DNA of 64,000 bases from Lachnospiraceae oral taxon 107 str. F0167 (lineage in GTDB: Bacteria; Bacillota; Clostridia; Lachnospirales; Lachnospiraceae), in assembly GCA_000209465.1 (NCBI GenBank), contig GL890583.1, positions 138,610 to 202,609 of the forward strand. The letters run 5' to 3'. Shown here piece by piece: positions 33,244 to 43,862 of this stretch (positions are counted from its first letter, which is position 1; each line of letters starts with the position of its first letter). Below the pieces are notes generated by a model. That model searched no databases. It was not told where the DNA came from and was given only the letters and a program-made list of their open reading frames with translations. The position numbers and the translations under genes are program-made.

Positions 33244-34454
33244 AAGTTGGTATTATTGGCGGTGGAGCAGCAGGTATTATGTCTGCTCTATTTGCGTGTA
33301 AAGGAAAAAATGAGGTCACTATAATAGAGCATAATGATAAGCTTTTAAAAAAGATACTCTCCACAGGAAACGGAAAATGTAATTTTACAAATATAAAAAT
33401 GGACTCCTCACATTTTCACAATAATGACAGGGCTATAAAGTTTATAGAAAGATTTAATCAATATGATAGTATAAAATTTTTCAACAGTATCGGGGTGGTG
33501 GAGTATGTAAAAGACGGCTATGTTTATCCGAATTCGGAACAGGCGGCATCTATAAGAAATGCCCTGTTGATGGAGCTTGGCAGATATGATGTAAAAATAC
33601 TTTTAAATACCTATGTAAAGGATATAAATAAAAACAGTGATGTTTTTCAATTAAATATCTGCAATACGGAAAATAAAAATATCAAGAAGTTATATTTTGA
33701 TAAAATTATTATAGCCACAGGACTTATGGCTGCACCAAAACTTGGAAGTGACGGTTCGTTTTTACCATTGCTTAAAAGGCTTAATATAAAATATAATACC
33801 TGCCTGCCGGCGCTTTGCGGTATCGTACTTGATAATAAAAACTTTTTTAAAACAGCAAGCGGAGTCAGAGCAAAGGGTAAAATATCCGTAATTGTTGACG
33901 GAAAGACAGAGGCGGGTGATTTTGGAGAGCTGCAATTTAGTGAGACCGGAATATCAGGTATACCTACTTTTCAAATCAGCAGATATGTAAGCCTTTATTT
34001 AAATAAAAATAAAAAAGTTACAATCAGACTTGATATTTTTTCACATATCGGAGATATAGAAAAAATATTAAATAACAGAACAAAAATACCATCATTCAGG
34101 GTTATGGAAGATATGGGGAACGGGCTTATAAATGCCAAGCTTTGGCTTGGAATACTGAAGATGGCGTATATCAAAGCTGACTTAGATATAAAAAAATGTG
34201 ATAAAAAAAGTTTTTTAAGGCTTGTTGAAATATGTAAGAATATGGATTTCACAGCTTTAAAAAGCGGAGATTTTGACAAATCTCAGGTTTGTACAGGAGG
34301 TATTTCACTTGACCTTATGGATGATAATTTGATGTATAAGGGTATAAAAAATCTATACTTTGCAGGTGAGATACTGGATGTGGACGGAATATGTGGAGGC
34401 TATAATTTGCAATGGGCATGGACATCAGGGTATATAGCAGGGCAGGTATTATAG
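33240..34454 (+). CDS. FAD-dependent oxidoreductase, BaiN/HI0933 family
   Basis: This is a 404-residue flavoprotein. VGIIGGGAAGIMSAL is the dinucleotide-binding Rossmann motif, KKILSTGNGKCNFTN is the family-specific loop, VCTGGISL and LYFAGEILDVDGICGGYNLQWAWTSGYIAG bind FAD at the C-terminus. The family (aminoacetone oxidase-like, or BaiN) reduces or oxidises unclear substrates. The ATG overlaps the stop of the flippase reading frame. A second FAD protein follows after 17 bases. Confidence 0.9.
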   Translation: MKVGIIGGGAAGIMSALFACKGKNEVTIIEHNDKLLKKILSTGNGKCNFTNIKMDSSHFHNNDRAIKFIERFNQYDSIKFFNSIGVVEYVKDGYVYPNSEQAASIRNALLMELGRYDVKILLNTYVKDINKNSDVFQLNICNTENKNIKKLYFDKIIIATGLMAAPKLGSDGSFLPLLKRLNIKYNTCLPALCGIVLDNKNFFKTASGVRAKGKISVIVDGKTEAGDFGELQFSETGISGIPTFQISRYVSLYLNKNKKVTIRLDIFSHIGDIEKILNNRTKIPSFRVMEDMGNGLINAKLWLGILKMAYIKADLDIKKCDKKSFLRLVEICKNMDFTALKSGDFDKSQVCTGGISLDLMDDNLMYKGIKNLYFAGEILDVDGICGGYNLQWAWTSGYIAGQVL

Positions 34455-34471
34455 GATAAGGGATATTAAGA

Positions 34472-36085
34472 ATGTTACATATAAATTCTTTACAGATAAA
34501 TGTTCATCATGATGAAAATGATTTAAAGAAAAAAATTGCCGTAACAATCGGCTGTAATATAGATGAAATAATAGATTATAAAATCATAAAAAGGTCGGTG
34601 GATGCCAGAAAAAAGCCGGATATCTACTATTCATATTCATTGGATGTAAATGTATCAAATGAAAAAAAGTACTTAAAGAAGAATAAAAATCTTACTACGG
34701 CAAAACAGGTGGAATACGCTTATGAGAGTATAGGGGCTTTTGAGATAGAAGAGGTTAAAAGACCTGTGGTTGTGGGTTTTGGTCCGGCAGGTATATTTGC
34801 CGCATTTTTGCTTGCAAAAAAAGGATTACGACCTATAGTAACAGAGCGTGGAGAATGTGTTGAAGATAGGGAAGTTACCGTAAATAAATTTTGGGAGGAC
34901 GGTGAACTTAATCTTGAATCAAATGTATCCTTCGGAGAGGGAGGGGCAGGTACATTTTCTGACGGAAAGCTCAATACTTTGGTAAAGGATACCTTCGGCA
35001 GAAATAAATATGTTTTAAAAACTTTGGTGGAATACGGAGCACCGCAGGAAATAATATATGACAATAAACCCCATATAGGAACCGATCTTTTAACAGGCAT
35101 AGTTAAAAATATAAGAGAAGAGATAAAATCTCTTGGTGGTGAAATTCGGTTTGATACCAAGCTTATAGATATAGAAAACATCTCGGAAAATAAAAAGCGT
35201 ATCAAGTTTATAAATACAAAGACGAAAAAACAGGAAAGTATAGTATGTGAGAATATCATACTGGCGCTTGGACATAGTGCAAGAGATACTTTTAAGCTTT
35301 TAAAGGAACTTGGAGTTTATATGGAGCCGAAGTCATTTGCACTTGGTATAAGAGTATCACATTCGCAGCATTTGATAGATGTTTCCCAATACGGTGAAAG
35401 GGAAGCTGATTTTCTCTCACCTGCACCGTATAAGCTTACATTTAAATCAAGCCTCGGCAGGGGGGTGTATTCATTTTGTATGTGCCCGGGAGGGTTTATA
35501 GTAAATGCATCCACCGAGAGTAAGAGAATTGCAATCAACGGTATGAGCTATCATAAGAGGGATTCCGGAGAGGCAAATTCTGCAATTATTGTCAGTGTAT
35601 CCGAAGAAGATTTTGAGAAATTCGGTAAGGCTTTTGATCCTTTAATGGGCATCAATTTTCAAAGAGCATTGGAAGAAAGAGCATTTGAAATGGGGAAGGG
35701 CAGAGTACCGGTGCAAAGACTGGTGGATTTTTTAGAGGGAAGAGAAAGCGAAAATTTTGATATAAATAATCTTAAAATAAAGGGAAATACCACCATTGCA
35801 AGAGTTGACAGGCTTTTTCCGAAAGAAATTTATGAGAGCATAAAAGAAGCATTTTCTGATTTTAACAGAAAAATAAAGGGTTTTATCAATGAAGATGCCT
35901 ATGTGGCAGCCATTGAGTCAAGGACTTCATCACCGATAAGAATAAGCAGAAATGAATCTCTGGAGGCGAACTTCCCGGGTATATATCCATGTGGTGAGGG
36001 TGCGGGCTATGCCGGAGGTATAATGAGTGCCGCCATGGACGGACTGAAGGTTGCAGAAAAAATCATTGACAGATTTAAGGAGTAG
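34472..36085 (+). CDS. FAD-dependent dehydrogenase of COG2509 type
   Basis: This 537-residue flavoprotein has an N-terminal ~80-residue ferredoxin-like domain (LHINSLQINVHHDENDLKKKI, IIKRSVDARKKPDIYYSY). VVGFGPAGIFAAFLLAKKGLRPIVTERG is the Rossmann motif, followed by FGEGGAGTFSDGKLNT, SPRISR-like SSPIRISRN and YPCGEGAGYAGGIMSAAMDGLKVAE. This architecture is the conserved COG2509 group found across Clostridia; the substrate is unknown. It sits directly before proB and after the BaiN-type gene, a common order. Confidence 0.88.
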   Translation: MLHINSLQINVHHDENDLKKKIAVTIGCNIDEIIDYKIIKRSVDARKKPDIYYSYSLDVNVSNEKKYLKKNKNLTTAKQVEYAYESIGAFEIEEVKRPVVVGFGPAGIFAAFLLAKKGLRPIVTERGECVEDREVTVNKFWEDGELNLESNVSFGEGGAGTFSDGKLNTLVKDTFGRNKYVLKTLVEYGAPQEIIYDNKPHIGTDLLTGIVKNIREEIKSLGGEIRFDTKLIDIENISENKKRIKFINTKTKKQESIVCENIILALGHSARDTFKLLKELGVYMEPKSFALGIRVSHSQHLIDVSQYGEREADFLSPAPYKLTFKSSLGRGVYSFCMCPGGFIVNASTESKRIAINGMSYHKRDSGEANSAIIVSVSEEDFEKFGKAFDPLMGINFQRALEERAFEMGKGRVPVQRLVDFLEGRESENFDINNLKIKGNTTIARVDRLFPKEIYESIKEAFSDFNRKIKGFINEDAYVAAIESRTSSPIRISRNESLEANFPGIYPCGEGAGYAGGIMSAAMDGLKVAEKIIDRFKE

Positions 36086-36087
36086 AT

Positions 36088-36921
36088 ATGAATATAAGAC
36101 AGAAAGTAAAGGATGCAAAAAGGATTGTTATAAAGATAGGATCCTCAAGCATTACACATAGTGAAACCGGTGAGCTGTATATTTCAAAAATCGAAAAACT
36201 TATCAGGCAGATTGCGGATTTAAAGGGAGCCGGAAAAGATGTTATCCTGGTTTCATCAGGTGCTATTGCAGCAGGCAGACATGCACTTGGAATAAATGGG
36301 AAACCCACAACACTTTCAGAAAAACAGGCACTTGCAGCTGTAGGTCAGGCAAGACTTATAATGGAGTATAAGAAACTTTTTTCGGAATACAATCTCAGAA
36401 TAGCACAGATTTTGATGACAAAATCAACGATAACAAATGATACTTATCGTGATAATGCCAAAGCCACTTTTTCGCAGCTTTTGGAATATAAGGCGGTACC
36501 TATAGTAAATGAGAATGATACAATATCCACCTATGAGATTCAATTCGGTGATAATGACAGATTGTCGGCACTTGTAAGTGCCCTTGTGGAGGCGGATCTT
36601 CTTATACTTTTATCGGATATTGACGGGTTATATACTGATGATCCGAACACAAATAAGGATGCAAAATTTATAGATTTTGTAGAGGATGTAGATAAATATA
36701 TGAATATGGGAAAATCCACATCAAAGTCTGCACTCGGCACAGGTGGAATGTATACCAAACTGTTGGCTGCACAGATTGCAACAAACTCGGGTAGTGATAT
36801 GGTAATTGCAAGTGCCGAAGATATGAGTATAATAGAAAATATTGTAAACGGAGAGGAAATAGGAACATATTTCCCTGCAAAAATAAATAAGGATTTTGAT
36901 TGGTTAAATTGTTTGGAATAG
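36088..36921 (+). CDS. proB: Glutamate 5-kinase
   Basis: This 277-residue amino-acid kinase phosphorylates glutamate to start proline synthesis. IVIKIGSSSIT opens the fold; LVSSGAIAAGR, NENDTISTYEIQFGDNDRLSALVSALVEADLLILLSDIDGLYTDDP and GTGGMYTKLLAAQIA are the substrate- and ATP-site motifs. It is the short form that lacks the C-terminal PUA domain. proA is not adjacent in this window. The start lies three bases after the preceding stop. Confidence 0.95.
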   Translation: MNIRQKVKDAKRIVIKIGSSSITHSETGELYISKIEKLIRQIADLKGAGKDVILVSSGAIAAGRHALGINGKPTTLSEKQALAAVGQARLIMEYKKLFSEYNLRIAQILMTKSTITNDTYRDNAKATFSQLLEYKAVPIVNENDTISTYEIQFGDNDRLSALVSALVEADLLILLSDIDGLYTDDPNTNKDAKFIDFVEDVDKYMNMGKSTSKSALGTGGMYTKLLAAQIATNSGSDMVIASAEDMSIIENIVNGEEIGTYFPAKINKDFDWLNCLE

Positions 36922-36931
36922 TAGGTGAAAC

Positions 36932-37150
36932 ATGGATAATATAAAGATTGACAGAATAAATACATTGGCTAATAAGCAAAAAAGTGTAGGTCTGACCGAG
37001 GAGGAAAAACAGGAGCAGGCTGCACTCAGAAAAGAGTATATAGAAACAATAAGAGAAAACTTAAGGGCTAACCTTAATAATATTTCTATAAAAGAGGCTG
37101 ACGGAAGTATAACGGATCTCGGCAAAAAATTTGGAAATAAAAATGAATAA
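36932..37150 (+). CDS. DUF896 (YnzC-type) small protein
   Basis: This 72-residue helical protein has INTLANKQKSVGLTEEEKQEQAALRKEYIETIRENLRANL, the two-helix DUF896 core. B. subtilis YnzC is in the SOS-inducible yneA operon, but the role of the family is unknown. The gene lies between proB (10 bases) and fthC (8-base overlap). Confidence 0.9.
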   Translation: MDNIKIDRINTLANKQKSVGLTEEEKQEQAALRKEYIETIRENLRANLNNISIKEADGSITDLGKKFGNKNE

Positions 37151-37712
37151 GCCGGAGCTTAGAAAAGAATTACTTGAAAAAAGAAATTCGCTTTCAAGGA
37201 CGGAGGTTTTGGCGGCAAGTGAAAGCATAATAAAAGAGATTGAAAATTTAATAAAAAAAACCGGTAAAATCACAATTTTAGGCTTCATGCCGCTTGGTAA
37301 TGAGATAGACTTAAGACCTTTATTTCTTAAAATACTTATAGGATATTATAAAGATAAGTATGATGCGGATATCACCTTGGGCTTACCGAGAGTCTGTGGA
37401 AAGGAAATGAGATTTTTTAAGATAAACTCACTTGACAGTTTGGTAAAATCAAAGTTTGGCATTATGGAGCCGGATTTAAACTCTGAGGAGATCATTGCCG
37501 AGAACGCTCATGTTTTAGTACCCCTTATAGGACTTAATAAATATCAACAAAGACTTGGCTTTGGCGGAGGATTTTATGATAAATACTTTGGACTACACAG
37601 GAATAATATATTATACGGTTTGGCATATGATTTTCAGATTGATATAGATTTTGTTGCCGAAGAGCATGATATTTTAATGGATTATATTATTGTGGCAGGT
37701 GTTGGTGCTTAG
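37143..37712 (+). CDS. 5-formyltetrahydrofolate cyclo-ligase
   Basis: This 189-residue enzyme makes 5,10-methenyl-THF from 5-formyl-THF with ATP. PELRKELLEKRNSL, GFMPLGNEIDLRPLF and the signature GLNKYQQRLGFGGGFYDKYF are visible. The ATG at 37143 overlaps the DUF896 stop; a TTG 12 bases earlier is also in frame but is less likely. It precedes miaB by 55 bases. Role: one-carbon pool repair. Confidence 0.94.
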   Translation: MNKPELRKELLEKRNSLSRTEVLAASESIIKEIENLIKKTGKITILGFMPLGNEIDLRPLFLKILIGYYKDKYDADITLGLPRVCGKEMRFFKINSLDSLVKSKFGIMEPDLNSEEIIAENAHVLVPLIGLNKYQQRLGFGGGFYDKYFGLHRNNILYGLAYDFQIDIDFVAEEHDILMDYIIVAGVGA

Positions 37713-37767
37713 ACGATATAATTTAGAGAAGTTTTGCCGGTGATTAAAACAATTTAGAAAGAGGATT

Positions 37768-39195
37768 ATGGAGAATTTAATACCTAATGAAGAACCTTTA
37801 AGACAGGAATATTTTATGTCTGAGGTCAATGATATAATACATTCAAGGGCTATGGACAAGGGAGCATATCCGACATATAAAGTGGTAACCTTCGGATGCC
37901 AAATGAATGCGAGGGATTCCGAAAAGCTTTCGGGAATACTTAGTGGCATAGGATATACAGAGGCTGAGAATGAGGAAGATGCGGATCTTGTTCTCTTTAA
38001 CACTTGTACTGTAAGAGAGAATGCAAACGACAGGCTTTACGGAAGGGTGGGACAGCTTAAAAAAAGTAAAGAAAAAAATCATGATATGATTGTCGGTATC
38101 TGCGGATGTATGATGCAGGAAGCCGAGGAAGTTGAAAAAATAAAAAAATCATACAGACATGTAGACCTGGTTTTTGGAACTCATAATATATATAAGCTGG
38201 CGGAGATACTTTTTGACCATCTTACAACAAAAAAGCAGATAATCAATGTAATGGAAAGTGCGGATATGATTGTGGAAAAGCTGCCAAATAAAAGGCAGTA
38301 TGCTTTTAAGTCCGGTGTAAATATTACTTTCGGCTGTAATAATTTTTGCAGCTATTGCATAGTTCCGTATGTAAGAGGAAGAGAGCGCTCAAGAAAGCCT
38401 GAGGAAATAATAGATGAGATTAAAACCTTGGTGGCTGACGGGGTAAAGGAGATTATGCTTCTTGGGCAAAATGTAAACTCATACGGCAGAGGGCTTGAAG
38501 AAGAGATAAGCTTTGCCGGACTTTTGGAGAGAATAGCAGAGATTGAGGGACTTGAGAGATTAAGATTTATGACACCTCATCCAAAGGATCTTTCAGATGA
38601 AGTTATAGAAGTAATGAAAAATAATAAAAAGATTTGTAAACATCTTCACCTGCCTTTACAATCGGGAAGCTCAGCTATATTAAAAAAGATGAACAGAGTT
38701 TATACAAAGGAAGATTATCTGAATCTTGTAAAGAGAATAAAGACGGCTATTCCTGATATTTCACTTACAACTGATATTATAGTGGGATTCCCGGGAGAAA
38801 CGGAAGGAGATTTCCTTGATACCTTGGAGGTTGTAAAGGAGGTTCGTTATGATTCCGCATTTACATTTATATATTCAAAGCGTTCGGGAACTCCGGCTGC
38901 AAAGATGGAAGAACAGGTGGATCCGAAGGCTATAAAGGACAGATTTGACAGACTTTTAAAGACTGTACAGGATATTGCGGCTGAGAATACAAAGAAAAAT
39001 GAAGGAAAATGTATGCCCGCATTGGTAGAGGGAAAGAATGAACATATGGAAGGTTATCTTACCGGAAAGCTTGAAAACAATCTGACAGTGCATTTTAAAG
39101 GTCAGGAGAGGCTTATAGGTGAAATAGTGGATGTGATTTTGGACGAAGCTAAGGGCTTTTATTATATGGGACATATAAAGACAAGTGAGGTATAA
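37768..39195 (+). CDS. miaB: tRNA-2-methylthio-N6-dimethylallyladenosine synthase
   Basis: This 475-residue radical-SAM methylthiotransferase has three parts. The N-terminal UPF0004 domain (VTFGCQMNARDSEKLSG, NTCTVRENA, GICGCM) binds the auxiliary cluster. The radical-SAM core has FGCNNFCSYCIVPYVRGRERSR. A TRAM domain ends the protein. It thiomethylates i6A37 in tRNAs that read UNN codons, the product of MiaA encoded three genes on. It sits right before mutS with adjacent stop and start codons. Confidence 0.97.
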   Translation: MENLIPNEEPLRQEYFMSEVNDIIHSRAMDKGAYPTYKVVTFGCQMNARDSEKLSGILSGIGYTEAENEEDADLVLFNTCTVRENANDRLYGRVGQLKKSKEKNHDMIVGICGCMMQEAEEVEKIKKSYRHVDLVFGTHNIYKLAEILFDHLTTKKQIINVMESADMIVEKLPNKRQYAFKSGVNITFGCNNFCSYCIVPYVRGRERSRKPEEIIDEIKTLVADGVKEIMLLGQNVNSYGRGLEEEISFAGLLERIAEIEGLERLRFMTPHPKDLSDEVIEVMKNNKKICKHLHLPLQSGSSAILKKMNRVYTKEDYLNLVKRIKTAIPDISLTTDIIVGFPGETEGDFLDTLEVVKEVRYDSAFTFIYSKRSGTPAAKMEEQVDPKAIKDRFDRLLKTVQDIAAENTKKNEGKCMPALVEGKNEHMEGYLTGKLENNLTVHFKGQERLIGEIVDVILDEAKGFYYMGHIKTSEV

Positions 39196-41844
39196 ATGGC
39201 ACTATCTCCAATGATGTCAAAGTATCTGGAAACTAAAAATGAGCATCCGGATTGTATACTTTTTTATCGTCTAGGCGATTTTTACGAGATGTTTTTTGAT
39301 GATGCGATAGAGGTGGCAAGGGAGCTTGAACTTACTCTTACAGGTAAGGACTGCGGGCTAAAGGAGAGAGCACCCATGTGCGGTGTACCCTATCATGCGG
39401 CTGAAACATATATAAACAGACTTGTACAAAATGGACATAAAGTGGCTATTGCAGAGCAGATGGAAGATCCTAAGCTTGCAAAGGGGCTTGTAAAAAGAGA
39501 GGTTGTAAGGATTGTTACACCGGGAACCATCACAAGTACCGGTGTACTTGCTGATGACAGAAATAATTATATTATTTCTATTTTTTATATAGATGAGAGA
39601 TTCGGACTTGCTATCTGTGATATATCAACAGGTGATTTTTTTGTAACGGAACTGGTTTCTATAAGAGAGCTTTTTGATGAGATACAAAAGTATCAGCCCA
39701 CTGAAATTATATGTAATCATGCCTTTGAAATCAGCGGTATTTCCCTTGATGAGCTTAGAAAAAAATATAATATTACAATAACCTCTCTGGATAATTCATA
39801 TTTTAATGAAAAAGCCGGTATAGATATATTAAAAAGGCATTTTGCGGTTTCAAGTATTGAGGCTTTGGGGCTTTCGGAATTTTTGGATGCCACCATATCA
39901 TCAGGTGCGATGCTGAGATATCTGCATGAGATGCAAAAGAGCTCATGTGCACAGATAGTTGGAATAAGCGCCTATAAAAACGGGGATTATATGATTGTCG
40001 ATACCGCTTCCAGAAGAAATCTTGAACTGGTTGAAACCATGAGAGAAAAAAAGAAAAGCGGATCACTTCTTGGAGTGCTTGATAAGACAAATACAGCAAT
40101 GGGTGCAAGAATGCTTAGAAGCTTTTTGGAGCAGCCGCTTGTAAACAGAGAGAAAATCATAGGCAGGCAGGATGCGGTAGCCGAACTTTTTGACAGATAT
40201 ATTGACAGAGAGGAATTAAGAGAGTATCTGAATCCGGTTTACGACCTTGAAAGACTTATGTCAAGAGTGGTGACAAAGAGCGCAAATACAAGAGATCTTT
40301 TATCATTATCCGCATCAATGAAGATGATAAGCCCTATAAAGGATGTTTTAAAGACATTTGAGGCAAAAGAGATAAAAAGAACTGATGAAAATCTGGACAG
40401 GCTTGAGGATATCATTGACATCATAGACAGGGCTATAAATGAGGACAGCCCTCTTTCTCTAAAAGAAGGAAATATAATAAATACAGGCTATAACGCTGAG
40501 ATAGACAAATTAAGGCAGGCAAAAACGGAGGGAAAAAACTGGCTGGCTTCTTTGGAATCAGAGGAGAAGGAAAAGACCGGTATTAAAAATCTGAAAATAA
40601 AGTTTAATAAGGTATTCGGCTATTATTTTGAGGTTACCAATTCATTTAAAAATATGGTGCCTGATTATTTTGTCAGGAAGCAGACGCTTACAAATGCGGA
40701 AAGATACACTACCGATAAACTAAAAGATTTGGAGAATATCATCCTTGGAGCCGAGGATAAGCTAAACAGTCTGGAGTATGAGATTTTTGTAGAGGTAAGA
40801 GAAGAAATTGCAAATAATGTAAACAGAATACAATCAAGTGCAAAATCCATTGCCTATATAGATGCCATTTGTTCACTGGCTACAGTAGCTTATAATAATA
40901 ATTATGCAAGGCCTGAGATAAATACTACAGGGATAATTGATATAAAGGATGGTAGACATCCGGTGGTAGAAACCATGCTAAAAGATGATTCCTTTATTGT
41001 AAATGATACCTATCTTGATCAGAATAAAAAAAGGATGTCCATTATTACCGGTCCGAATATGGCAGGTAAATCCACATATATGAGACAGACTGCACTTATT
41101 TGTATGATGGCTCAGATAGGAAGCTTTGTGCCGGCAAAAAAAGCAAGTCTATGTGTATGTGATAGAATATTTACCAGAGTCGGGGCATCGGATGATCTTG
41201 CAAGCGGTCAGTCCACTTTTATGGTGGAGATGACGGAGGTCGCAAATATTTTAAGAAATGCCACAAGAAATTCTTTGGTTATTTTGGATGAAATCGGAAG
41301 AGGTACATCCACTTTTGACGGGCTTGCAATTGCATGGGCTGTGGTGGAGCATATCTCAAATGTGAAGCTTATAGGTGCCAAGACTCTTTTTGCCACACAT
41401 TATCATGAATTATCGGAGCTTGAGGGTACACTTCCGGGAGTAAACAATTACTGTATTTCAGTTAAGGAAAACGGTGACAATATTGTATTCTTAAGAAAGA
41501 TAATTACAGGCGGTGCCGATAAGAGCTATGGCATACAGGTGGCAAAGCTTGCAGGTGTGCCTGAGAGTGTAACCAATAGAGCAAAGGAACTTATAGAAGA
41601 ATTATCGGGTGCCGATATTGCTACAAAGGCAAGAGAAATAGCAGAGGCAACTCCCACAGCATCAAAGAGGAAACCTGTAAAGAAGATGAACGAGGTGGAG
41701 GCAGGGCAGCTTTCATTGTTTGATGCAGTGAACAATGATACAATCATTAAAGAAATATCGGATATAGATATTACGACCATGACTCCGATGGATGCACTAA
41801 ATACATTGTATGCTTTGCAGAATAAAATTAAGAACAGGGTGTAA
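39196..41844 (+). CDS. mutS: DNA mismatch repair protein MutS
   Basis: This is an 882-residue protein with all MutS domains. The mismatch-binding YRLGDFYEMFFDDA holds the conserved Phe-x-Glu wedge, then come connector, lever, clamp and the ATPase. Walker A GPNMAGKSTYMRQ is near residue 618, followed by DDLASGQSTFMVEM and VILDEIGRGTSTFDG. The C-terminal end has a beta-clamp-like QLSLFD peptide. It starts directly after miaB and precedes mutL, the usual order in Clostridia. Its presence with mutL implies complete mismatch repair. Confidence 0.98.
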   Translation: MALSPMMSKYLETKNEHPDCILFYRLGDFYEMFFDDAIEVARELELTLTGKDCGLKERAPMCGVPYHAAETYINRLVQNGHKVAIAEQMEDPKLAKGLVKREVVRIVTPGTITSTGVLADDRNNYIISIFYIDERFGLAICDISTGDFFVTELVSIRELFDEIQKYQPTEIICNHAFEISGISLDELRKKYNITITSLDNSYFNEKAGIDILKRHFAVSSIEALGLSEFLDATISSGAMLRYLHEMQKSSCAQIVGISAYKNGDYMIVDTASRRNLELVETMREKKKSGSLLGVLDKTNTAMGARMLRSFLEQPLVNREKIIGRQDAVAELFDRYIDREELREYLNPVYDLERLMSRVVTKSANTRDLLSLSASMKMISPIKDVLKTFEAKEIKRTDENLDRLEDIIDIIDRAINEDSPLSLKEGNIINTGYNAEIDKLRQAKTEGKNWLASLESEEKEKTGIKNLKIKFNKVFGYYFEVTNSFKNMVPDYFVRKQTLTNAERYTTDKLKDLENIILGAEDKLNSLEYEIFVEVREEIANNVNRIQSSAKSIAYIDAICSLATVAYNNNYARPEINTTGIIDIKDGRHPVVETMLKDDSFIVNDTYLDQNKKRMSIITGPNMAGKSTYMRQTALICMMAQIGSFVPAKKASLCVCDRIFTRVGASDDLASGQSTFMVEMTEVANILRNATRNSLVILDEIGRGTSTFDGLAIAWAVVEHISNVKLIGAKTLFATHYHELSELEGTLPGVNNYCISVKENGDNIVFLRKIITGGADKSYGIQVAKLAGVPESVTNRAKELIEELSGADIATKAREIAEATPTASKRKPVKKMNEVEAGQLSLFDAVNNDTIIKEISDIDITTMTPMDALNTLYALQNKIKNRV

Positions 41845-41876
41845 AATAACCTATTATAATAAAGGAGGAAGGGCTT

Positions 41877-43862
41877 ATGATAAATATACTGGATAAGGGA
41901 ACTATTGATAAGATTGCCGCAGGTGAGGTGGTAGAGCGTCCGGCATCAATAGTAAAGGAACTTTTGGAAAATTCAATAGATGCAGGAAGTTCTTCCATCA
42001 CAGTAGAAATAAAAAATGGCGGAATTGACCTGATAAGAATAACGGACAATGGTTGCGGCATAGATGCAAAAGAAGTAAAAAAAGCCTTTCTAAGGCATGC
42101 CACATCCAAAATAATAAGCGATAAAGACCTGATATCCATAAAAAGCCTCGGATTTAGAGGTGAAGCCCTCTCAAGTATTGCAGCCGTTTCAAGATGCGAA
42201 ATGATTACAAAAACAAGAGATGAGCTTACCGGAGTCCGCTACTATATGGAAGGCGGAGTCGAAGTGGAATATGAGGAGATAGGAGCACCTGACGGTACCA
42301 GTATAATTATCAGAGATATTTTTTATAATACTCCGGCAAGAAGAAAATTTTTAAAAACCGCATCCACTGAAGGAGCGCATATCAGTGAACTGGTGGAAAA
42401 GATGGCTATGTCAAACACCGGTATTGCCTTTAAATTTATATCAAATAATCAGATAAAACTGCAGACAAACGGAAACGGAAATTTAAAAGATATTATATAT
42501 CAGTTATACGGTAAAGAAATCTCCAAGGCATTATGTGTAATAGATTATGAAAAAGACGGAATAAAAATAGGCGGTGTAATTGCAAGACCTGAGGTCACAA
42601 GAAGTACAAGAAACCTTGAAAATATCTTTGTAAACGGAAGGTATATAAAGGATAATATTATTTCAAAAGCGATAGAGGACGGATTTGGAGACAGGCTGAT
42701 GCAGCATCAGTATCCATTTTGTGCTTTAAGCTTTGATATAGAGGGCGTGGATGTAAATGTGCATCCAAGAAAAATGGAAGTAAGATTCTCCGATAGAAAT
42801 ATTGTATACAATGCTGCAAAGGAGGCAGTAGAAGATATTTTCAAAACACAAAGTGCTGTCAGGGAAGTACCTGTAGGAAAAAACACTTCAAATGAGAAAA
42901 AAACTTTTATAAATACTCCGGAGCCCTTTGAAAATAGAAGAAGAGATATATCTTTCTCAAAGCCTGATAAGGATGATGAAATACAGTGGACCGTCCCAAA
43001 GGAAACTTCATATAATCCACAAAATGATTCGGTACTATTTAATGAAGACAATTCAAAGAATATATATTTTAATAATAGTATAAGACAGGGAGAATATGCA
43101 GATTCCAAGGCTACAGAGAAAACATATACGGATATAAATGAAAACATATCATATACAGGTATAAAGACAGAAAACAATACGGAAAATATAAAAACTACCA
43201 AAGAAGCTGATATACCTACAGATGTAGAGACTTCTGCAAATAAAGAAAAGGCTTCACAAATATCATTCTTTGATAAAGAATCAAAAAAATATATAAAGGT
43301 GGTCGGTCAGGTTTTTGATACCTACTGGATTGTACAGCTTGAAAATGATATGTATATTATTGACCAGCATGCGGCACATGAAAAGGTGATGTACGAGAGA
43401 TTATTAAGAGAGAGCAAAAACAGTAAAATAACGGCTCAGATGATAAATCCCCCGATTATAGTGACTTTGACCGATGTGGAGCAGGATGTTTTAAATAAAC
43501 ATTTAGATGAATTTAAAAATGCGGGTTTTGATATAGAGGAGTTCGGAGGAAAAGAATACAAAATAAATTCAATCCCGAATATTTTTCCATCCATACCTAA
43601 GGCTGAGCTTTTTAATGAAATGCTTTCCGACAGTACAAATTATGATATTATATCGCCATCAGAAATTATACTTGCAAAGACTGCATCTATGGCATGCAAG
43701 GCTGCTATAAAGGGAAATATGAGAATTTCATTGATGGAGGCAAATGAACTTTTCGATGAACTGCTTTCGCTAAAAAATCCTTATAATTGTCCTCACGGCA
43801 GACCTACCATAATAAAAATGAGTAAGTATGAGATTGAAAAGAAGTTTAAAAGGATAGTATGA
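41877..43862 (+). CDS. mutL: DNA mismatch repair protein MutL
   Basis: This 661-residue GHKL ATPase has the N-terminal motifs AAGEVVERPASIVKELLENSIDAG, DNGCGI, FRGEALSSIAAVS and the strand motif GAPDGTSIII. A long Glu/Asn/Lys-rich linker (~335-475) follows. The C-terminal dimer/endonuclease domain carries DQHAAHEKVMYE and CPHGRPTIIK; the DQHAxHE motif is the metal-dependent nicking site of non-E. coli MutL. GGAGGAAGG precedes the ATG. It overlaps miaA by four bases. Confidence 0.97.
   Translation: MINILDKGTIDKIAAGEVVERPASIVKELLENSIDAGSSSITVEIKNGGIDLIRITDNGCGIDAKEVKKAFLRHATSKIISDKDLISIKSLGFRGEALSSIAAVSRCEMITKTRDELTGVRYYMEGGVEVEYEEIGAPDGTSIIIRDIFYNTPARRKFLKTASTEGAHISELVEKMAMSNTGIAFKFISNNQIKLQTNGNGNLKDIIYQLYGKEISKALCVIDYEKDGIKIGGVIARPEVTRSTRNLENIFVNGRYIKDNIISKAIEDGFGDRLMQHQYPFCALSFDIEGVDVNVHPRKMEVRFSDRNIVYNAAKEAVEDIFKTQSAVREVPVGKNTSNEKKTFINTPEPFENRRRDISFSKPDKDDEIQWTVPKETSYNPQNDSVLFNEDNSKNIYFNNSIRQGEYADSKATEKTYTDINENISYTGIKTENNTENIKTTKEADIPTDVETSANKEKASQISFFDKESKKYIKVVGQVFDTYWIVQLENDMYIIDQHAAHEKVMYERLLRESKNSKITAQMINPPIIVTLTDVEQDVLNKHLDEFKNAGFDIEEFGGKEYKINSIPNIFPSIPKAELFNEMLSDSTNYDIISPSEIILAKTASMACKAAIKGNMRISLMEANELFDELLSLKNPYNCPHGRPTIIKMSKYEIEKKFKRIV

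Noticed and set aside
34720-35259. A 179-codon open frame on the minus strand inside the COG2509 gene
   Set aside because: Antisense to the Rossmann and FAD-binding region; composition fits reverse-complement of coding sequence.
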